DNA from: Arthrobacter livingstonensis
GTDB taxonomy: Bacteria; Actinomycetota; Actinomycetes; Actinomycetales; Micrococcaceae
NCBI RefSeq assembly: GCF_003219815.1
Contig: NZ_QJVD01000002.1
Coordinates: 19,574-83,573, forward strand
DNA: 64,000 bases
Direction of reading: 5' to 3'
Part shown: in pieces, positions 1-8,367 of the stretch
How positions within the stretch are numbered: position 1 is the first letter of the stretch
How the letters are laid out: every line of letters starts with the position of its first letter
Program-made: the position numbers and the translations under genes
The notes under the pieces: model-generated
What the model was told of the DNA's origin: nothing
Seen by the model: the letters and a program-made list of their open reading frames with translations, nothing else
The model's database searches: none

Positions 1-105
1 AACGCCGAACTCGCCCGCCTCAAACCCAAAAAGATCGTCGTCCTCGGCGGCACCGGATCCCTCACCAACAACGTCCAGGCACAGCTCGCCAAGTACGCCG
101 GCTAA
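1..105 (+). CDS. 3' end of a cell-wall-binding repeat protein (partial)
   Basis: The last 34 codons of a gene entering from the left, read in frame 1 and ending in TAA at 103-105. The residues around KKIVVLGGTGSLTN followed by a short helix resemble the end of a cell wall binding repeat 2 (CW_binding_2) unit, a repeat that anchors secreted proteins to Gram-positive wall polymers. Such proteins are normally exported and carry three of these repeats at one end. Only one repeat end is visible, so neither the catalytic part nor the signal peptide can be judged. The family call is by motif resemblance only. Confidence 0.55.
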   Translation, partial: NAELARLKPKKIVVLGGTGSLTNNVQAQLAKYAG

Positions 106-112
106 CCGCCGT

Positions 113-147
113 CCCCGAAGTGGCCGCCGCTCACGCGGTTTTTGGGG
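113..147. terminator. Hairpin between convergent genes
   Basis: CCCCGAA (113-119) pairs with TTTGGGG (141-147, one G-U) around an inner CCGC/GCGG stem (127-130/135-138, TCAC loop), with a run of five T after the inner stem. It lies just past the stop of the wall-binding protein gene and reaches into the 3' end of the convergent glycosyltransferase gene, so it probably terminates the plus-strand transcript. Confidence 0.45.
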
Positions 148-1288
148 CTTTCCCGGTGCCGGCGATCCGCGCGATGGATTCCTCCCACACGGCCATCTGC
201 GATTCCGCCGACAACGGAAGGGCGGCGGCGTCGGCCGCCCGCTTCCAGCCGTCGATGGTTTCGGGGGTCAGCGACCGCAGCGTGCGCCGCAGCGACTCGG
301 CCGAGAAGTCATCGGTGATGGCGCCCAGCCCGTATTGCCTGACCAGTTCGACCATGGCCGGGGACGGCCCGACGATGAGACCAATCCGGGCCTGGACCGC
401 CTCAAAGAACTTGTTTGGCAGGGCGTTCTTCAGGTTGAAGTTGGTTGGTGGCAGGAACACCACCGATACGTCGTACTCGCTCAGGGTGGCCACCAGCTCC
501 CTGTAGGGAACAGGGTCGCGGAAGGTAATGGACGGGACCGAAGCGGCCAGAGCCTTGAGTTCGGCCACATAGTCCGGTTCATTGGGCATGACAATCATGT
601 CCAGGGACAGCCATTCCGGGGCGTCCTTCATGGCCTCGATGAAGTTCTCCAGCTTCCGGTACCGCTGGCCGGCCGCGCTGTGGATCAGGCGCACCTTCTC
701 CCCCGCAGGCCGAACGGCGCCTTCGGCATAGGGCGCGGCATTGGTGACCACGCCCGTCGGGGTCCCATAGTCCTTGAGGTATTCATCGGCAATGCCTTGG
801 GACACTGACGTCACCGATGAGGCTGCGGGAAGGTACCGGGAGCACAGCCACCGCATGAAGGGGGCAATGAACAGCCGCCACTTGACGTTGTCTTCCTTTT
901 CCCGGGGTGCAAACTCGTGCAGGTCCGAGTGCACGCCAAGCTTGGGCTCCAGTTCGAGGGCCAGAGGGAGCGTGTTGAGATCGTTGGCCAAGATGATGTC
1001 GAATCGTCCCTTGGGCAGCAATGCACGGGCGGAGCGGACGGCGGGAAGTCCGTTGTAGACCTTGCCGTACTGGCGGCTGATGAGCCCAACCTTGTCCGAC
1101 GGCCAGCCCCGTGAATCCTCCGGCAGGGCGAAGTGCTCCTCCACGCCATCCGGCGCGGCACCGTAGGCGCAGGTGCTCACACGGTATTTGCCCTTGAACA
1201 GCTCCACCTGCTTGAGTACCCGGGGGTCCGAGCGGATGGGTGAAAACGTCAGGATCAGCAAGGAGGGGAGCTCAGTCATGTCCCCCAT
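131..1288 (-). CDS. GT-B fold glycosyltransferase (GT4-like)
   Basis: Predicted cytoplasmic sugar transferase of 385 aa, the usual size for GT-B enzymes. The N-terminal Rossmann half starts with SLLILTFSPIRSDPRVLKQ, a typical acceptor-domain opening; the C-terminal half has the nucleotide-sugar domain with a strand near LSEYDVSVVFLPP followed by NALPNKFFEA near residue 295, matching the conserved N/P-x-K-F-E element of GT4 enzymes. No signal peptide or membrane span. It is the most distal gene of the minus-strand glycan block and follows the acyltransferase gene by 48 bp. ATG at 1288 is used; an in-frame ATG at 1279 behind GGGGGAC is an alternative. Donor and acceptor cannot be told. Confidence 0.8.
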   Translation of the reverse strand: MGDMTELPSLLILTFSPIRSDPRVLKQVELFKGKYRVSTCAYGAAPDGVEEHFALPEDSRGWPSDKVGLISRQYGKVYNGLPAVRSARALLPKGRFDIILANDLNTLPLALELEPKLGVHSDLHEFAPREKEDNVKWRLFIAPFMRWLCSRYLPAASSVTSVSQGIADEYLKDYGTPTGVVTNAAPYAEGAVRPAGEKVRLIHSAAGQRYRKLENFIEAMKDAPEWLSLDMIVMPNEPDYVAELKALAASVPSITFRDPVPYRELVATLSEYDVSVVFLPPTNFNLKNALPNKFFEAVQARIGLIVGPSPAMVELVRQYGLGAITDDFSAESLRRTLRSLTPETIDGWKRAADAAALPLSAESQMAVWEESIARIAGTGKAPKTA

Positions 1289-1336
1289 TATTCCCGATTG
1301 CGGAGAGAGACCTGACCCACGCCACAGCCGCAGTGG

Positions 1337-2446
1337 CTAAAACACCCGGCGCAGCAACGGCACTTTTGAGGCAAGCCAGGAAACGGCAAAGCTGGCGGCC
1401 AGGGTCACCAAGTACGCCATCGCGATCGCGGTGAATGACTTCGCACCCAGAACGGCGGGCACATGGAGCCTGATCGCCTCGAAAATCACCAGGTGCACAA
1501 GAAACACCCCAAAGGAAGCGTTGGAGAGGGCCACCAGCAACGTTCCCACCCGCCGGGGAACACTGATGAACTCGGAAAGGGAAAGTCCGACGGCGAACAC
1601 GCCGAGCGCCGTCATGGCCACCCCAGCCCCCAAATACGATGTGGAGACCAGCATGTCAGCCACCGGGAGGACTCCCCCGTGCCCGAAGTGCCAGACGGTG
1701 AACACGATCAAGGCTGCCATCGCCAAGGCTGCGCCGGCAAGCGCCATGCCCTTGAGCCGGACATGGCGCAGGGCATACCCCGCCGCGAAGTAGCCCACGT
1801 AGGGCAACCAGTACGTGAAGATATTCATGGGGATGGGCCGCGAAACACCAAAGTGCCCCAAAATTCCGGGCACCACAAAGGCCAGGACGGTCACTGCAAG
1901 CAGGAGGCCGGCAGTGGCCATGGCACGCCGGTCCCCCTTTCCCACCATGAAGGACGCGAGTAAGGGCGCTATGGCGTAGAGGCCCAAAATGAGCCAGAGG
2001 AAGTAAAGCTGGGTGAACACGGAGCTGTCGTACAGCAGTTGCAGCACCCGCCCGGTCGTAAGGTGCTCGTGCCTCATCCAGATCCGCACGCCCACCAGGT
2101 AGACAGCGTTCCAAAAGATGAGTGCCGGCACCAGGCGGGCGGCGCGCTTGCGGTAGAACGCGGCCGGGGCCTGGACCACCTGGCGGGAGCCCAGCAGCAG
2201 GGCGCCGGAGATCATCACAAATACCGGCACCACCCAGATGAAGCCAATGTCGATGGCAACGGCCGCCCACCAGCCGCGGCCCGCTTTCGGCTCGGCGCCC
2301 ACCCGGCGACCAAAGACGTGGATGGCCACTACGCCGCAAATGCTGACGATCCGAAGTATGTCCAGACCATAGTTGCGCGGCGCCCGGCCTTGGATCACGG
2401 CCGGAGTCGTCATCGCGGGTTTTCCTGCGCGGGGAGCATCGCTCAT
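1337..2446 (-). CDS. Acyltransferase-3 family membrane O-acyltransferase
   Basis: Integral membrane protein of 369 aa with about ten hydrophobic segments. The N-terminus has the acyltransferase-3 (OafA/YrhL) signature: NYGLDILRIVSICGVVAIHVFGRR near residues 25-48, including the family's conserved His after the first membrane segment, followed by a loop with RKRAARLVPALIFWN. Members transfer acetyl or succinyl groups from the cytoplasmic side to surface glycans. The start ATG overlaps the stop of the upstream DUF2304 gene by 4 bp (ATGA), so the two are translationally coupled. Context suggests O-acylation of the glycan made by this locus; the substrate is not known. Confidence 0.85.
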   Translation of the reverse strand: MSDAPRAGKPAMTTPAVIQGRAPRNYGLDILRIVSICGVVAIHVFGRRVGAEPKAGRGWWAAVAIDIGFIWVVPVFVMISGALLLGSRQVVQAPAAFYRKRAARLVPALIFWNAVYLVGVRIWMRHEHLTTGRVLQLLYDSSVFTQLYFLWLILGLYAIAPLLASFMVGKGDRRAMATAGLLLAVTVLAFVVPGILGHFGVSRPIPMNIFTYWLPYVGYFAAGYALRHVRLKGMALAGAALAMAALIVFTVWHFGHGGVLPVADMLVSTSYLGAGVAMTALGVFAVGLSLSEFISVPRRVGTLLVALSNASFGVFLVHLVIFEAIRLHVPAVLGAKSFTAIAMAYLVTLAASFAVSWLASKVPLLRRVF

Positions 2447-2853
2447 CCGGTGGCGGACTCGTTCCGCTCCGGCTTTGCAGGGGCAGATTCGGCTGCGAGG
2501 GCGACAGTTGCCGGCGATTGCGTCCGGTTGACTTCATCCAGGGCAATCCTGCGTGACAGCCTGGTCATGGTGGTCTCCATGTGCCTGAACCGCTGGTAGG
2601 TGGTGGCCATGAACACCAGGAAACTGACAATGAGTCCGTAGAGGACCAGGTCGGTGCCGCGGCCGATGCCGAAGAAGCGGGCAACGTGGCTGAGCAGGCC
2701 GGGGAAGAAGATGGACAAGGCCGCCACGCAGGCAAAGAGCATCAGCATGAGGCGGCGGATGGCCAGGTGCCGGGCATTGGATCCGCCCCGCATCAGCGCC
2801 AGGGAAACGATGACAACCGCCAGGACAAGAACTATTTGAACAACTATTTGCAC
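2443..2853 (-). CDS. DUF2304 small membrane protein
   Basis: A 136-aa protein with three hydrophobic segments (about residues 3-20, 34-52 and 66-84) and a basic, amphipathic C-terminus with RFRHMETTMTRLSRRIA. This layout and size match DUF2304 proteins, which are usually encoded directly beside a dolichyl-phosphate-mannose-synthase-like GT2, as here: it starts 4 bp after that gene stops. The start is GTG at 2853, preceded by AGGTGA. By position it may be a membrane partner of that GT2, for example in making or flipping a polyprenyl-phosphate sugar; this is inferred from the recurrent pairing. Confidence 0.75.
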   Translation of the reverse strand: MQIVVQIVLVLAVVIVSLALMRGGSNARHLAIRRLMLMLFACVAALSIFFPGLLSHVARFFGIGRGTDLVLYGLIVSFLVFMATTYQRFRHMETTMTRLSRRIALDEVNRTQSPATVALAAESAPAKPERNESATG

Positions 2854-2857
2854 AATG

Positions 2858-3523
2858 TCACCTAAACAAAAGGTCGGCGAGGATGTTGACCGAATTCAGC
2901 AGGGACTGGCCCTTTGCCTTGGAGTAGTCGGTGTAGATTATTTCCACGGGCTGCTCCACCCATTGTGGCTTCATTTCGGCAACCTGGTGGACCAGTTCCG
3001 AGGCGTGGGCCATCCGGTTTTGCGTCAGATGGATGCCCCTGGCCACTTTGGGGCTTAGTGCCCTGAGCCCGTTGTGCGCGTCCGTCAGGGCCATGCCGGT
3101 GGCCATGCGTGACTGCACGGCTGCGGTGCGCAGCACAAGGCGCTTGGCCGGCGACATCTTGGTGCGCCTGTCCAGGAAACGGGTACCGAGGACGATCTCG
3201 GCCTCCCCTGACTTGATGCGCTCCGCCATGAGCTGGGCATCAACCACACGGTGTTGGCCGTCGGCATCGAAGGTGACAATGCAGTCCAATTCCGGATCGT
3301 TGAGTGCGTATTCGATTCCCGTCTGCAGGGAAGCGCCCTGACCGAGGTTGACCGGGTGCTGGACCACCACCGCTCCGGCATCGCGGGCCACGTCCTGGGA
3401 GCCGTCGGTGCTGCCGTCGTCGACGCAGACGACGTACGGGAACACCTTTCGCAGCCCCGTGATGACGTCGCCGACAACCGACGCCTCGTTATACATGGGG
3501 ATGACTATCCAAGTTCGACTCAC
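2858..3523 (-). CDS. GT2 family glycosyltransferase (polyprenyl-phosphate sugar synthase-like)
   Basis: A 221-aa GT-A enzyme. WIVIPMYNEASVVGD opens the fold, VCVDDGSTDGS carries the first Asp pair (about residues 35-36) and VTFDADGQH (near 85-91) is the DxD-type metal-nucleotide site. Size and motif order fit DPM1/GtrB-like enzymes that load a sugar onto polyprenyl phosphate. No C-terminal membrane segment is present; the adjacent DUF2304 protein may supply membrane anchoring. The start is GTG at 3523 without a clear ribosome-binding site; a -10-like GATACT lies 6 nt upstream, suggesting a leaderless start. Confidence 0.85.
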   Translation of the reverse strand: MSRTWIVIPMYNEASVVGDVITGLRKVFPYVVCVDDGSTDGSQDVARDAGAVVVQHPVNLGQGASLQTGIEYALNDPELDCIVTFDADGQHRVVDAQLMAERIKSGEAEIVLGTRFLDRRTKMSPAKRLVLRTAAVQSRMATGMALTDAHNGLRALSPKVARGIHLTQNRMAHASELVHQVAEMKPQWVEQPVEIIYTDYSKAKGQSLLNSVNILADLLFR

Positions 3524-3529
3524 CGCACA

Positions 3530-3535
3530 AGTATC
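3530..3535 (-). promoter_or_regulatory. Candidate -10 element of a leaderless promoter
   Basis: On the minus strand GATACT ends 6 nt before the GTG start of the GT2 gene, the spacing expected when transcription starts at the start codon. There is no Shine-Dalgarno sequence in the gap. No convincing -35 element was seen. Confidence 0.3.
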
Positions 3536-3571
3536 CCATAGGGGCTCCCCCCGGTGATTCAGGGCGCGGCG

Positions 3572-4063
3572 TCAGCTGTCGGAAAGTACCTTGATGGCAT
3601 GCACCATGGCGGCGGGCCCATGGACCAGGTGGGCGCCGGTGAGCTTGCGCAGTTGCCAGACTGCGCGGTCGGCGCTGGGATCGGCGGCTACCACGACGGC
3701 GGACCCCCGAAGGCTTGCCACCAGGTCCTTTCGCCGGGCCAGTGTCACAGCGACCCTGCGTGATTCAAGGTTGTCCCGGACCAGACGGCCAACCACACCG
3801 GCGGGCCCCTGTCCGCCGGCCAGCGCGCTCAAGCGCGCTGAGCCGCGGAAGGGCGTTGGGGGCTGGAGCTGGACGATCCCCTGGACACCGCCGGCAGGCT
3901 GTGCACTGTCTGGCCGTGTTCCGACATGGACCACTTCCACCTGTACCTGCCAGCCGGCAGGGGCGGCGCCGGTGGCGCGGTGCCACAAATCGTCGATGAC
4001 GGCCTGCGGATGGCTAACTTGGCCTACGAGGATGCCGACCCTCAACTGATGCGGTGCACTCAC
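3572..4063 (-). CDS. Small protein of the glycan locus, possibly a lone GT-B N-terminal half
   Basis: A 163-aa soluble protein of no recognised family. It opens with LRVGILVGQVSHPQAVIDDLW, a Rossmann-like strand and helix as in GT-B acceptor domains, and ends with an alternating strand/helix stretch around GSAVVVAADPS and GAHLVHGPAAMVHAI. No nucleotide-sugar half follows. Its ATG overlaps the stop of the upstream GT-B gene by 4 bp (ATGA), indicating cotranslation and a real gene. It could be a remnant of a glycosyltransferase or a stand-alone acceptor domain working with the GT-B encoded upstream. Confidence 0.6.
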   Translation of the reverse strand: MSAPHQLRVGILVGQVSHPQAVIDDLWHRATGAAPAGWQVQVEVVHVGTRPDSAQPAGGVQGIVQLQPPTPFRGSARLSALAGGQGPAGVVGRLVRDNLESRRVAVTLARRKDLVASLRGSAVVVAADPSADRAVWQLRKLTGAHLVHGPAAMVHAIKVLSDS

Positions 4064-5400
4064 TGCATGTCCCCCGTTCCGGTGGGTAGTTCGGCCTTGG
4101 AATGTCCGGCGATCTCCCTCAGCTCCGCGATGACGGGTGCCAGGATCGCTGCACGGTCAAACTGTTGGCCGTACTCCCAGGCCGCCTGCCACCGTGCAGT
4201 GTCGGGGCTTTGCAGGGCGTTGGCACATTCCTGCAACGCCGCGCTGATGCCCTCCGGTGTCAGGTCCCTGGCCGGGAACCACAGGGGATAGTCGCGGAGC
4301 AGGTCGGTGGCTGCATTGCCAAGGTCATGGACGGAAACGATGGGCAGACCCGTGGCTAGGTATTCGGCTGTTTTGCCGCCGGTAACGAACTTTCCAGAGG
4401 ACAGCAGCAGGATCAAGGCATCGAGGCTGCCGTAGAACCCGGCAACATCCCTCTTGGAAATGGGTCCGTCGTAGCGCAGGCCGTTGCCAGCTGCGGAGCC
4501 AAAGGCAGCCAGCACTTCCGCCGGGGCTGCGCCCGAGGGGCTTAGCTTGCCGCGGAATATTCCGTCGGCACGGCCCCGCGCTGCAGCACCGAAGGCCACG
4601 TCCCAACCTTCAAGGAAGGGTTCCAAGGGCATGTTGACATACTGCAGCGTGCCCAAGTAGCCGAACCTAGGCCGTTGCGTTGCTCTGACGGTGCGCGGGC
4701 CGTGGCCTGGCTGCGGGTCAAAACCATTCGCCACGACACGCATCTTCCCCACGGCCGACGGGTATCTAAGTGAATATTCACTGCGAATTTGCTCATTGAC
4801 AAACCAAATTTGGGCGGCCCTGTCCAAATAGCCGGCTTCCAGGCGTCCTGTCGGGGAATCGGGGGCGAAGTCCTCCACCCCGCTGATCGTGTTGAATGCC
4901 CATGCGTCCCGGTAGTCCATGACGTAGGGAACCCCGTCCAGTGCTTGGGCCACCGCGAAGGAAACATACGGGTTTGCCGAGGCCATTACCAAGTCGACGG
5001 GCTTGTCCGCATGAATGTCACGGGCGGCCCGGCCCGCAGGCTTCAGCCACGCCCCGTGGAAGTTCTCCGGGAAGTCACGGCGGCTTCGGCGGCGCCGCAG
5101 TTCCTTCCAAACGTAGGGCGCCGCGACGCGCAGCCGGGAAAACGTTCGCAGGTCCCCACGGGCAGGATCTTCTGCGCCTCCATCAGTTACCGGGACAATG
5201 TGAACCTGCGGGTCCACTGACTCCAGCAGCTTCTCATCCAGTCCGGCAATTTCCGACCATACGGTTGGGTCGACGGTGAGGACCGTCACATCCCAGCCAT
5301 CCGCCGCGAAGGCGTTGGCAACCGCTGTACAGCGGTAGACGGACGACGCCGTGCTGGGCGGAAAGGAATAGGCGATGTACAGCAGATGTGGCCGGTTCAT
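4060..5400 (-). CDS. GT-B glycosyltransferase (GT4 family)
   Basis: A 446-aa predicted sugar transferase. LLYIAYSFPPSTASSVYRC at the N-terminus is the GT4_4 acceptor-domain opening seen in WbuB-like enzymes. FGYLGTLQYVNMPLEP marks the start of the C-terminal Rossmann domain, and GGKTAEYLATGLPIVSV (near residue 355) gives the donor-site E-x7-E-type helix. No membrane span. It overlaps both neighbours by 4 bp (stop of the upstream GT-B at 5397; start of the downstream small gene at 4063), so three genes form one coupled unit. The product linkage is unknown. Confidence 0.85.
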   Translation of the reverse strand: MNRPHLLYIAYSFPPSTASSVYRCTAVANAFAADGWDVTVLTVDPTVWSEIAGLDEKLLESVDPQVHIVPVTDGGAEDPARGDLRTFSRLRVAAPYVWKELRRRRSRRDFPENFHGAWLKPAGRAARDIHADKPVDLVMASANPYVSFAVAQALDGVPYVMDYRDAWAFNTISGVEDFAPDSPTGRLEAGYLDRAAQIWFVNEQIRSEYSLRYPSAVGKMRVVANGFDPQPGHGPRTVRATQRPRFGYLGTLQYVNMPLEPFLEGWDVAFGAAARGRADGIFRGKLSPSGAAPAEVLAAFGSAAGNGLRYDGPISKRDVAGFYGSLDALILLLSSGKFVTGGKTAEYLATGLPIVSVHDLGNAATDLLRDYPLWFPARDLTPEGISAALQECANALQSPDTARWQAAWEYGQQFDRAAILAPVIAELREIAGHSKAELPTGTGDMQ

Positions 5401-6371
5401 GCAGCACCTCCGAGCACTTTGGCGTAGCCGGCCTCCAGCCTGGGCAGGAGGGCGGCAGGCCCATGGTTGGCGCGGATGTACTCCTTGCTGGCCAGGGTCC
5501 GGGACAGGCCCCTGGGATCTGCCAATGACTCCCGCACAGCGTCTCCAACATCGGCCCTGGCCACTGAAACGGTTGCGACGTCCGCCGGGTACCCCAGGTC
5601 CTGGTCGGCGAATATGGTGGGAATTCCCATGCCCATGGCCTCAAGTTCGCTCGTGGCCAAAATTCCGGCAATCTGCCCGACGGTGACGTGGGCCCGTGAC
5701 ATTTCACGCAAATACTCGTCCTTGGGCATTTTAGGCAGCAGCTGCACGCCCAATGCCGCTACCTCAGGCGCACGGTCGCCCCAGTCCATGCCGACTACGT
5801 CAACGTCCATCCCGTCCAAGGCTGCCACCACGTCTGCCGCCGTCTGGACCCAGGCGTCGCCTCCCTTGGACGCGTCCCAGCGCGACGGGAAGAAGACACG
5901 TGGTTTTGCCGCCGGGGACCACTGCGGCAATTTAGACTGGTCGACCGGTATGGGCATGTATTCGGCGTCGGCCCGGGCCTGTTCCGCCTTCTCTTGAACA
6001 TCCGGTGTCGCGTACCAGACTTGTCCGGCACCGTCGATGTCCGACTTCATGACGGAATGGTGCTGTTCCTGCCAGTAGTTTTCCCGAATATCGGTCCCGT
6101 GCAGGGTCAATGCGTAGGGGCGGGCGAACCTGCCACGGGCCCACTTTGCCCGTCCCCCCATGTTGACGTGCCACACCTGGGTGCGGGGGTATGCCGCGGC
6201 CTGTTCCAGGAGAAAGCGATAGTAAGCGGCCTTTGTGCCACCCCGGGTCCATGGGCCCTGAATGATCTTCCAAGGTTTGCCCTGGCTCCTGGCCTCCTCA
6301 ACAAATGTCTTGCCGACGTCGGCACAGTCGAAGAGATGGGTAACGCGGATGTCCTGGCTCATGGTCCCCAT
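5397..6371 (-). CDS. GT-B glycosyltransferase, paralogue of 8368-9363
   Basis: A 324-aa GT-B-like enzyme. Key stretches are VTHLFDCADVGKTF at the N-terminus, VWHVNMGGRAKWARG, YALTLHGTDIRENYW near residue 100, RVFFPSRWDASKGGDAW opening the donor domain and TSELEAMGMGIPTIFAD. The same elements, in the same order, occur in the gene at 8368-9363 (LTLHGTDIRRQW, VLFVSRWDEDKGVD, TSEFEALCMGAPMAAV), so the two are paralogues lying either side of the ABC exporter. First gene of the leftmost minus-strand unit, divergent from the exporter. ATG 6371 is used; ATG 6362 after GGGGACC is also possible. Confidence 0.75.
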   Translation of the reverse strand: MGTMSQDIRVTHLFDCADVGKTFVEEARSQGKPWKIIQGPWTRGGTKAAYYRFLLEQAAAYPRTQVWHVNMGGRAKWARGRFARPYALTLHGTDIRENYWQEQHHSVMKSDIDGAGQVWYATPDVQEKAEQARADAEYMPIPVDQSKLPQWSPAAKPRVFFPSRWDASKGGDAWVQTAADVVAALDGMDVDVVGMDWGDRAPEVAALGVQLLPKMPKDEYLREMSRAHVTVGQIAGILATSELEAMGMGIPTIFADQDLGYPADVATVSVARADVGDAVRESLADPRGLSRTLASKEYIRANHGPAALLPRLEAGYAKVLGGAA

Positions 6372-6510
6372 TGTCTCATTTGCGGCGCAGCGGCCAGGTC
6401 CGTGTCACTGCCGCACTGTGTTGTGAAGCGCACTGCCTGCTGAGCAACCACGCAGGTGCAACGACGTAGACTGAATTGGATCAAAGTCATCAGCCGTTTG
6501 GGAGAAACAC

Positions 6511-8355
6511 TTGAAACAACTGCGCCGCACACTACGCGAGTTGCTGCCACTTCTTCCTGCCAGCGCAAAAAAGTTCCTCCTTTTGTTCTCTGTGTTGTCG
6601 GCTGTTCTGGCCCTTGTCGACGCCGGTGCACTCGGTGTTTTCGCGCTGGTGTTGAACGCCATCATGCAGCTGAAGCCGGGCGTTGAGACCCTCACCTTGC
6701 CCCTGCTCCATTCGGTTCCCCTGGGCGTGGGGCTGATCGTCCTCGTAGGGGCTGCCAGCGTCATGATCCTCAAGTCCCTGCTGAACATTTGGCTGCAGTG
6801 GATTTCCACCCGCAAGTTTGCCGACTACGAGCTGGAAATTGGCACCGTACTGTTCCAGAGCTACATACGCGCCCCCTGGACATCGCGCCAGAACAGGTCG
6901 ACCGCCGAATTGGTCCGCATGATCGACGTCGGCATCGCCAACACGATCTCCGGCGTCCTGTTCCCCGCTGTTTCACTGCCGGCGCAATTTTTGACCTTTG
7001 CCTCCGTCATGGTCATCCTCCTGGCAGCCTCCTGGCAGACGGCAGTGATCACGGTCATCTATCTTGGGCTGATCGCGGCGTTCCTCTACCTGTACCTGGC
7101 CAAGAAGTCCTACGAGGCCGGACGCGTCAACCGGGACTCGGCCATGAGAATGTCCACCCTTGTCTCGGAAATGCTCGCCGCATTGAAGGAAATCACCCTG
7201 CGCGACAAGGCCGACGAGGTTGGCGACATTGTTTACATCAGCCGGGAAAAGGCCGCCCGGTCAAGATCCAACATTCGATTCATGGCCGCCGTACCGAAAT
7301 TTGTCATCGACATGGCACTCATTGGTGGATTCCTGCTCATCGGAACCGTCGGATTCCTCTTCGGTGGAGGCATCGGCCCGGCCATGTCGTCGGTGGCCAT
7401 CTTCGCGCTGGCCGGCTTCAAGATGGTACCGGCCCTGACACAGGTCCAGTCCCAGCTGACGTTGGTCCAGTCCACCCTGCCCTACACGGAACTGGTCATG
7501 AAGGACATCCAGGATGCCGCAGAGTTCCGGGCCAATGCGGAGCAGCTGGGGAAGCGGCCCATTCACGGCGAACCGAAAGTTCTCGAGCTCAAGGGTGTCG
7601 AGTTCACCTATCCCGGCGCCAACGGAGCCGCGGTGACGGACATCAACCTGCAGCTGCCCATGGGATCCACCGTTGGCGTGGTTGGCCAGTCCGGTGCCGG
7701 CAAGTCAACGCTGATCGATATCTTCCTGGGGCTGTTGGTACCGTCAAAAGGAACCATGACCCTGGACGGCATTCCCCTGGAGGATGTCCTGGGTGATTGG
7801 CGGAAGCGCGTGGGCTACGTCCCGCAGGAGGTCGCCATCTTTGACGGTTCGGTGGCCCAAAACGTGGCACTTTCCTGGGGAGGGGAGCTCGACGACGAAC
7901 GCGTCCGGATGGCCCTCTCACGTGCCCAGCTGCTGGAGACCATTGAGTCCCGTCCCGACGGCATTCACGGGCGCGTCGGTGAACGCGGCGGCGCGCTGTC
8001 CGGTGGACAACGCCAGCGCCTCGGCATCGCCCGCGCCCTCTACATGGACCCGCTGGTGCTTGTCCTCGACGAGGCCACCAGCGCCCTGGACACGGCCACG
8101 GAGGCCGCTGTCGCCCAGGCCATCAGCGAGCTTAAGGGCGATATCACCGTGATATCCGTGGCCCACAGGCTCTCCACGATCCGGGACAACGACCAGGTCT
8201 GTTTCATGAAGGACGGCAGCATCGTCACCCAGGGCACCTTCGACGAGGTGGTGCTGGGCAATCCCGACTTCGCCCAGCAGGCAGCCCTGGCCGGTCTTTA
8301 TACTCCCGCCGGCCAAACCCACCGCAACGTCCAGGCTGCGTCAGTCACCGACTAG
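6511..8355 (+). CDS. ABC exporter, fused membrane and ATPase domains (flippase-like)
   Basis: A 614-aa half-transporter. Six membrane segments lie in about residues 20-330, followed by a nucleotide-binding domain with Walker A GQSGAGKST (near 392-400), the signature LSGGQRQRLG (near 498), Walker B LVLVLDEATSALD and the His-loop SVAHRLSTIRD. The arrangement and length match MsbA/PglK-type exporters that act as homodimers. It stands alone on the plus strand between two paralogous glycosyltransferases, which suggests flipping of a lipid-linked sugar, although peptide or lipid export cannot be excluded. The start is TTG at 6511 behind GGGAG (spacing 6). Confidence 0.88.
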   Translation: MKQLRRTLRELLPLLPASAKKFLLLFSVLSAVLALVDAGALGVFALVLNAIMQLKPGVETLTLPLLHSVPLGVGLIVLVGAASVMILKSLLNIWLQWISTRKFADYELEIGTVLFQSYIRAPWTSRQNRSTAELVRMIDVGIANTISGVLFPAVSLPAQFLTFASVMVILLAASWQTAVITVIYLGLIAAFLYLYLAKKSYEAGRVNRDSAMRMSTLVSEMLAALKEITLRDKADEVGDIVYISREKAARSRSNIRFMAAVPKFVIDMALIGGFLLIGTVGFLFGGGIGPAMSSVAIFALAGFKMVPALTQVQSQLTLVQSTLPYTELVMKDIQDAAEFRANAEQLGKRPIHGEPKVLELKGVEFTYPGANGAAVTDINLQLPMGSTVGVVGQSGAGKSTLIDIFLGLLVPSKGTMTLDGIPLEDVLGDWRKRVGYVPQEVAIFDGSVAQNVALSWGGELDDERVRMALSRAQLLETIESRPDGIHGRVGERGGALSGGQRQRLGIARALYMDPLVLVLDEATSALDTATEAAVAQAISELKGDITVISVAHRLSTIRDNDQVCFMKDGSIVTQGTFDEVVLGNPDFAQQAALAGLYTPAGQTHRNVQAASVTD

Positions 8356-8367
8356 GCACCTGCAAAG

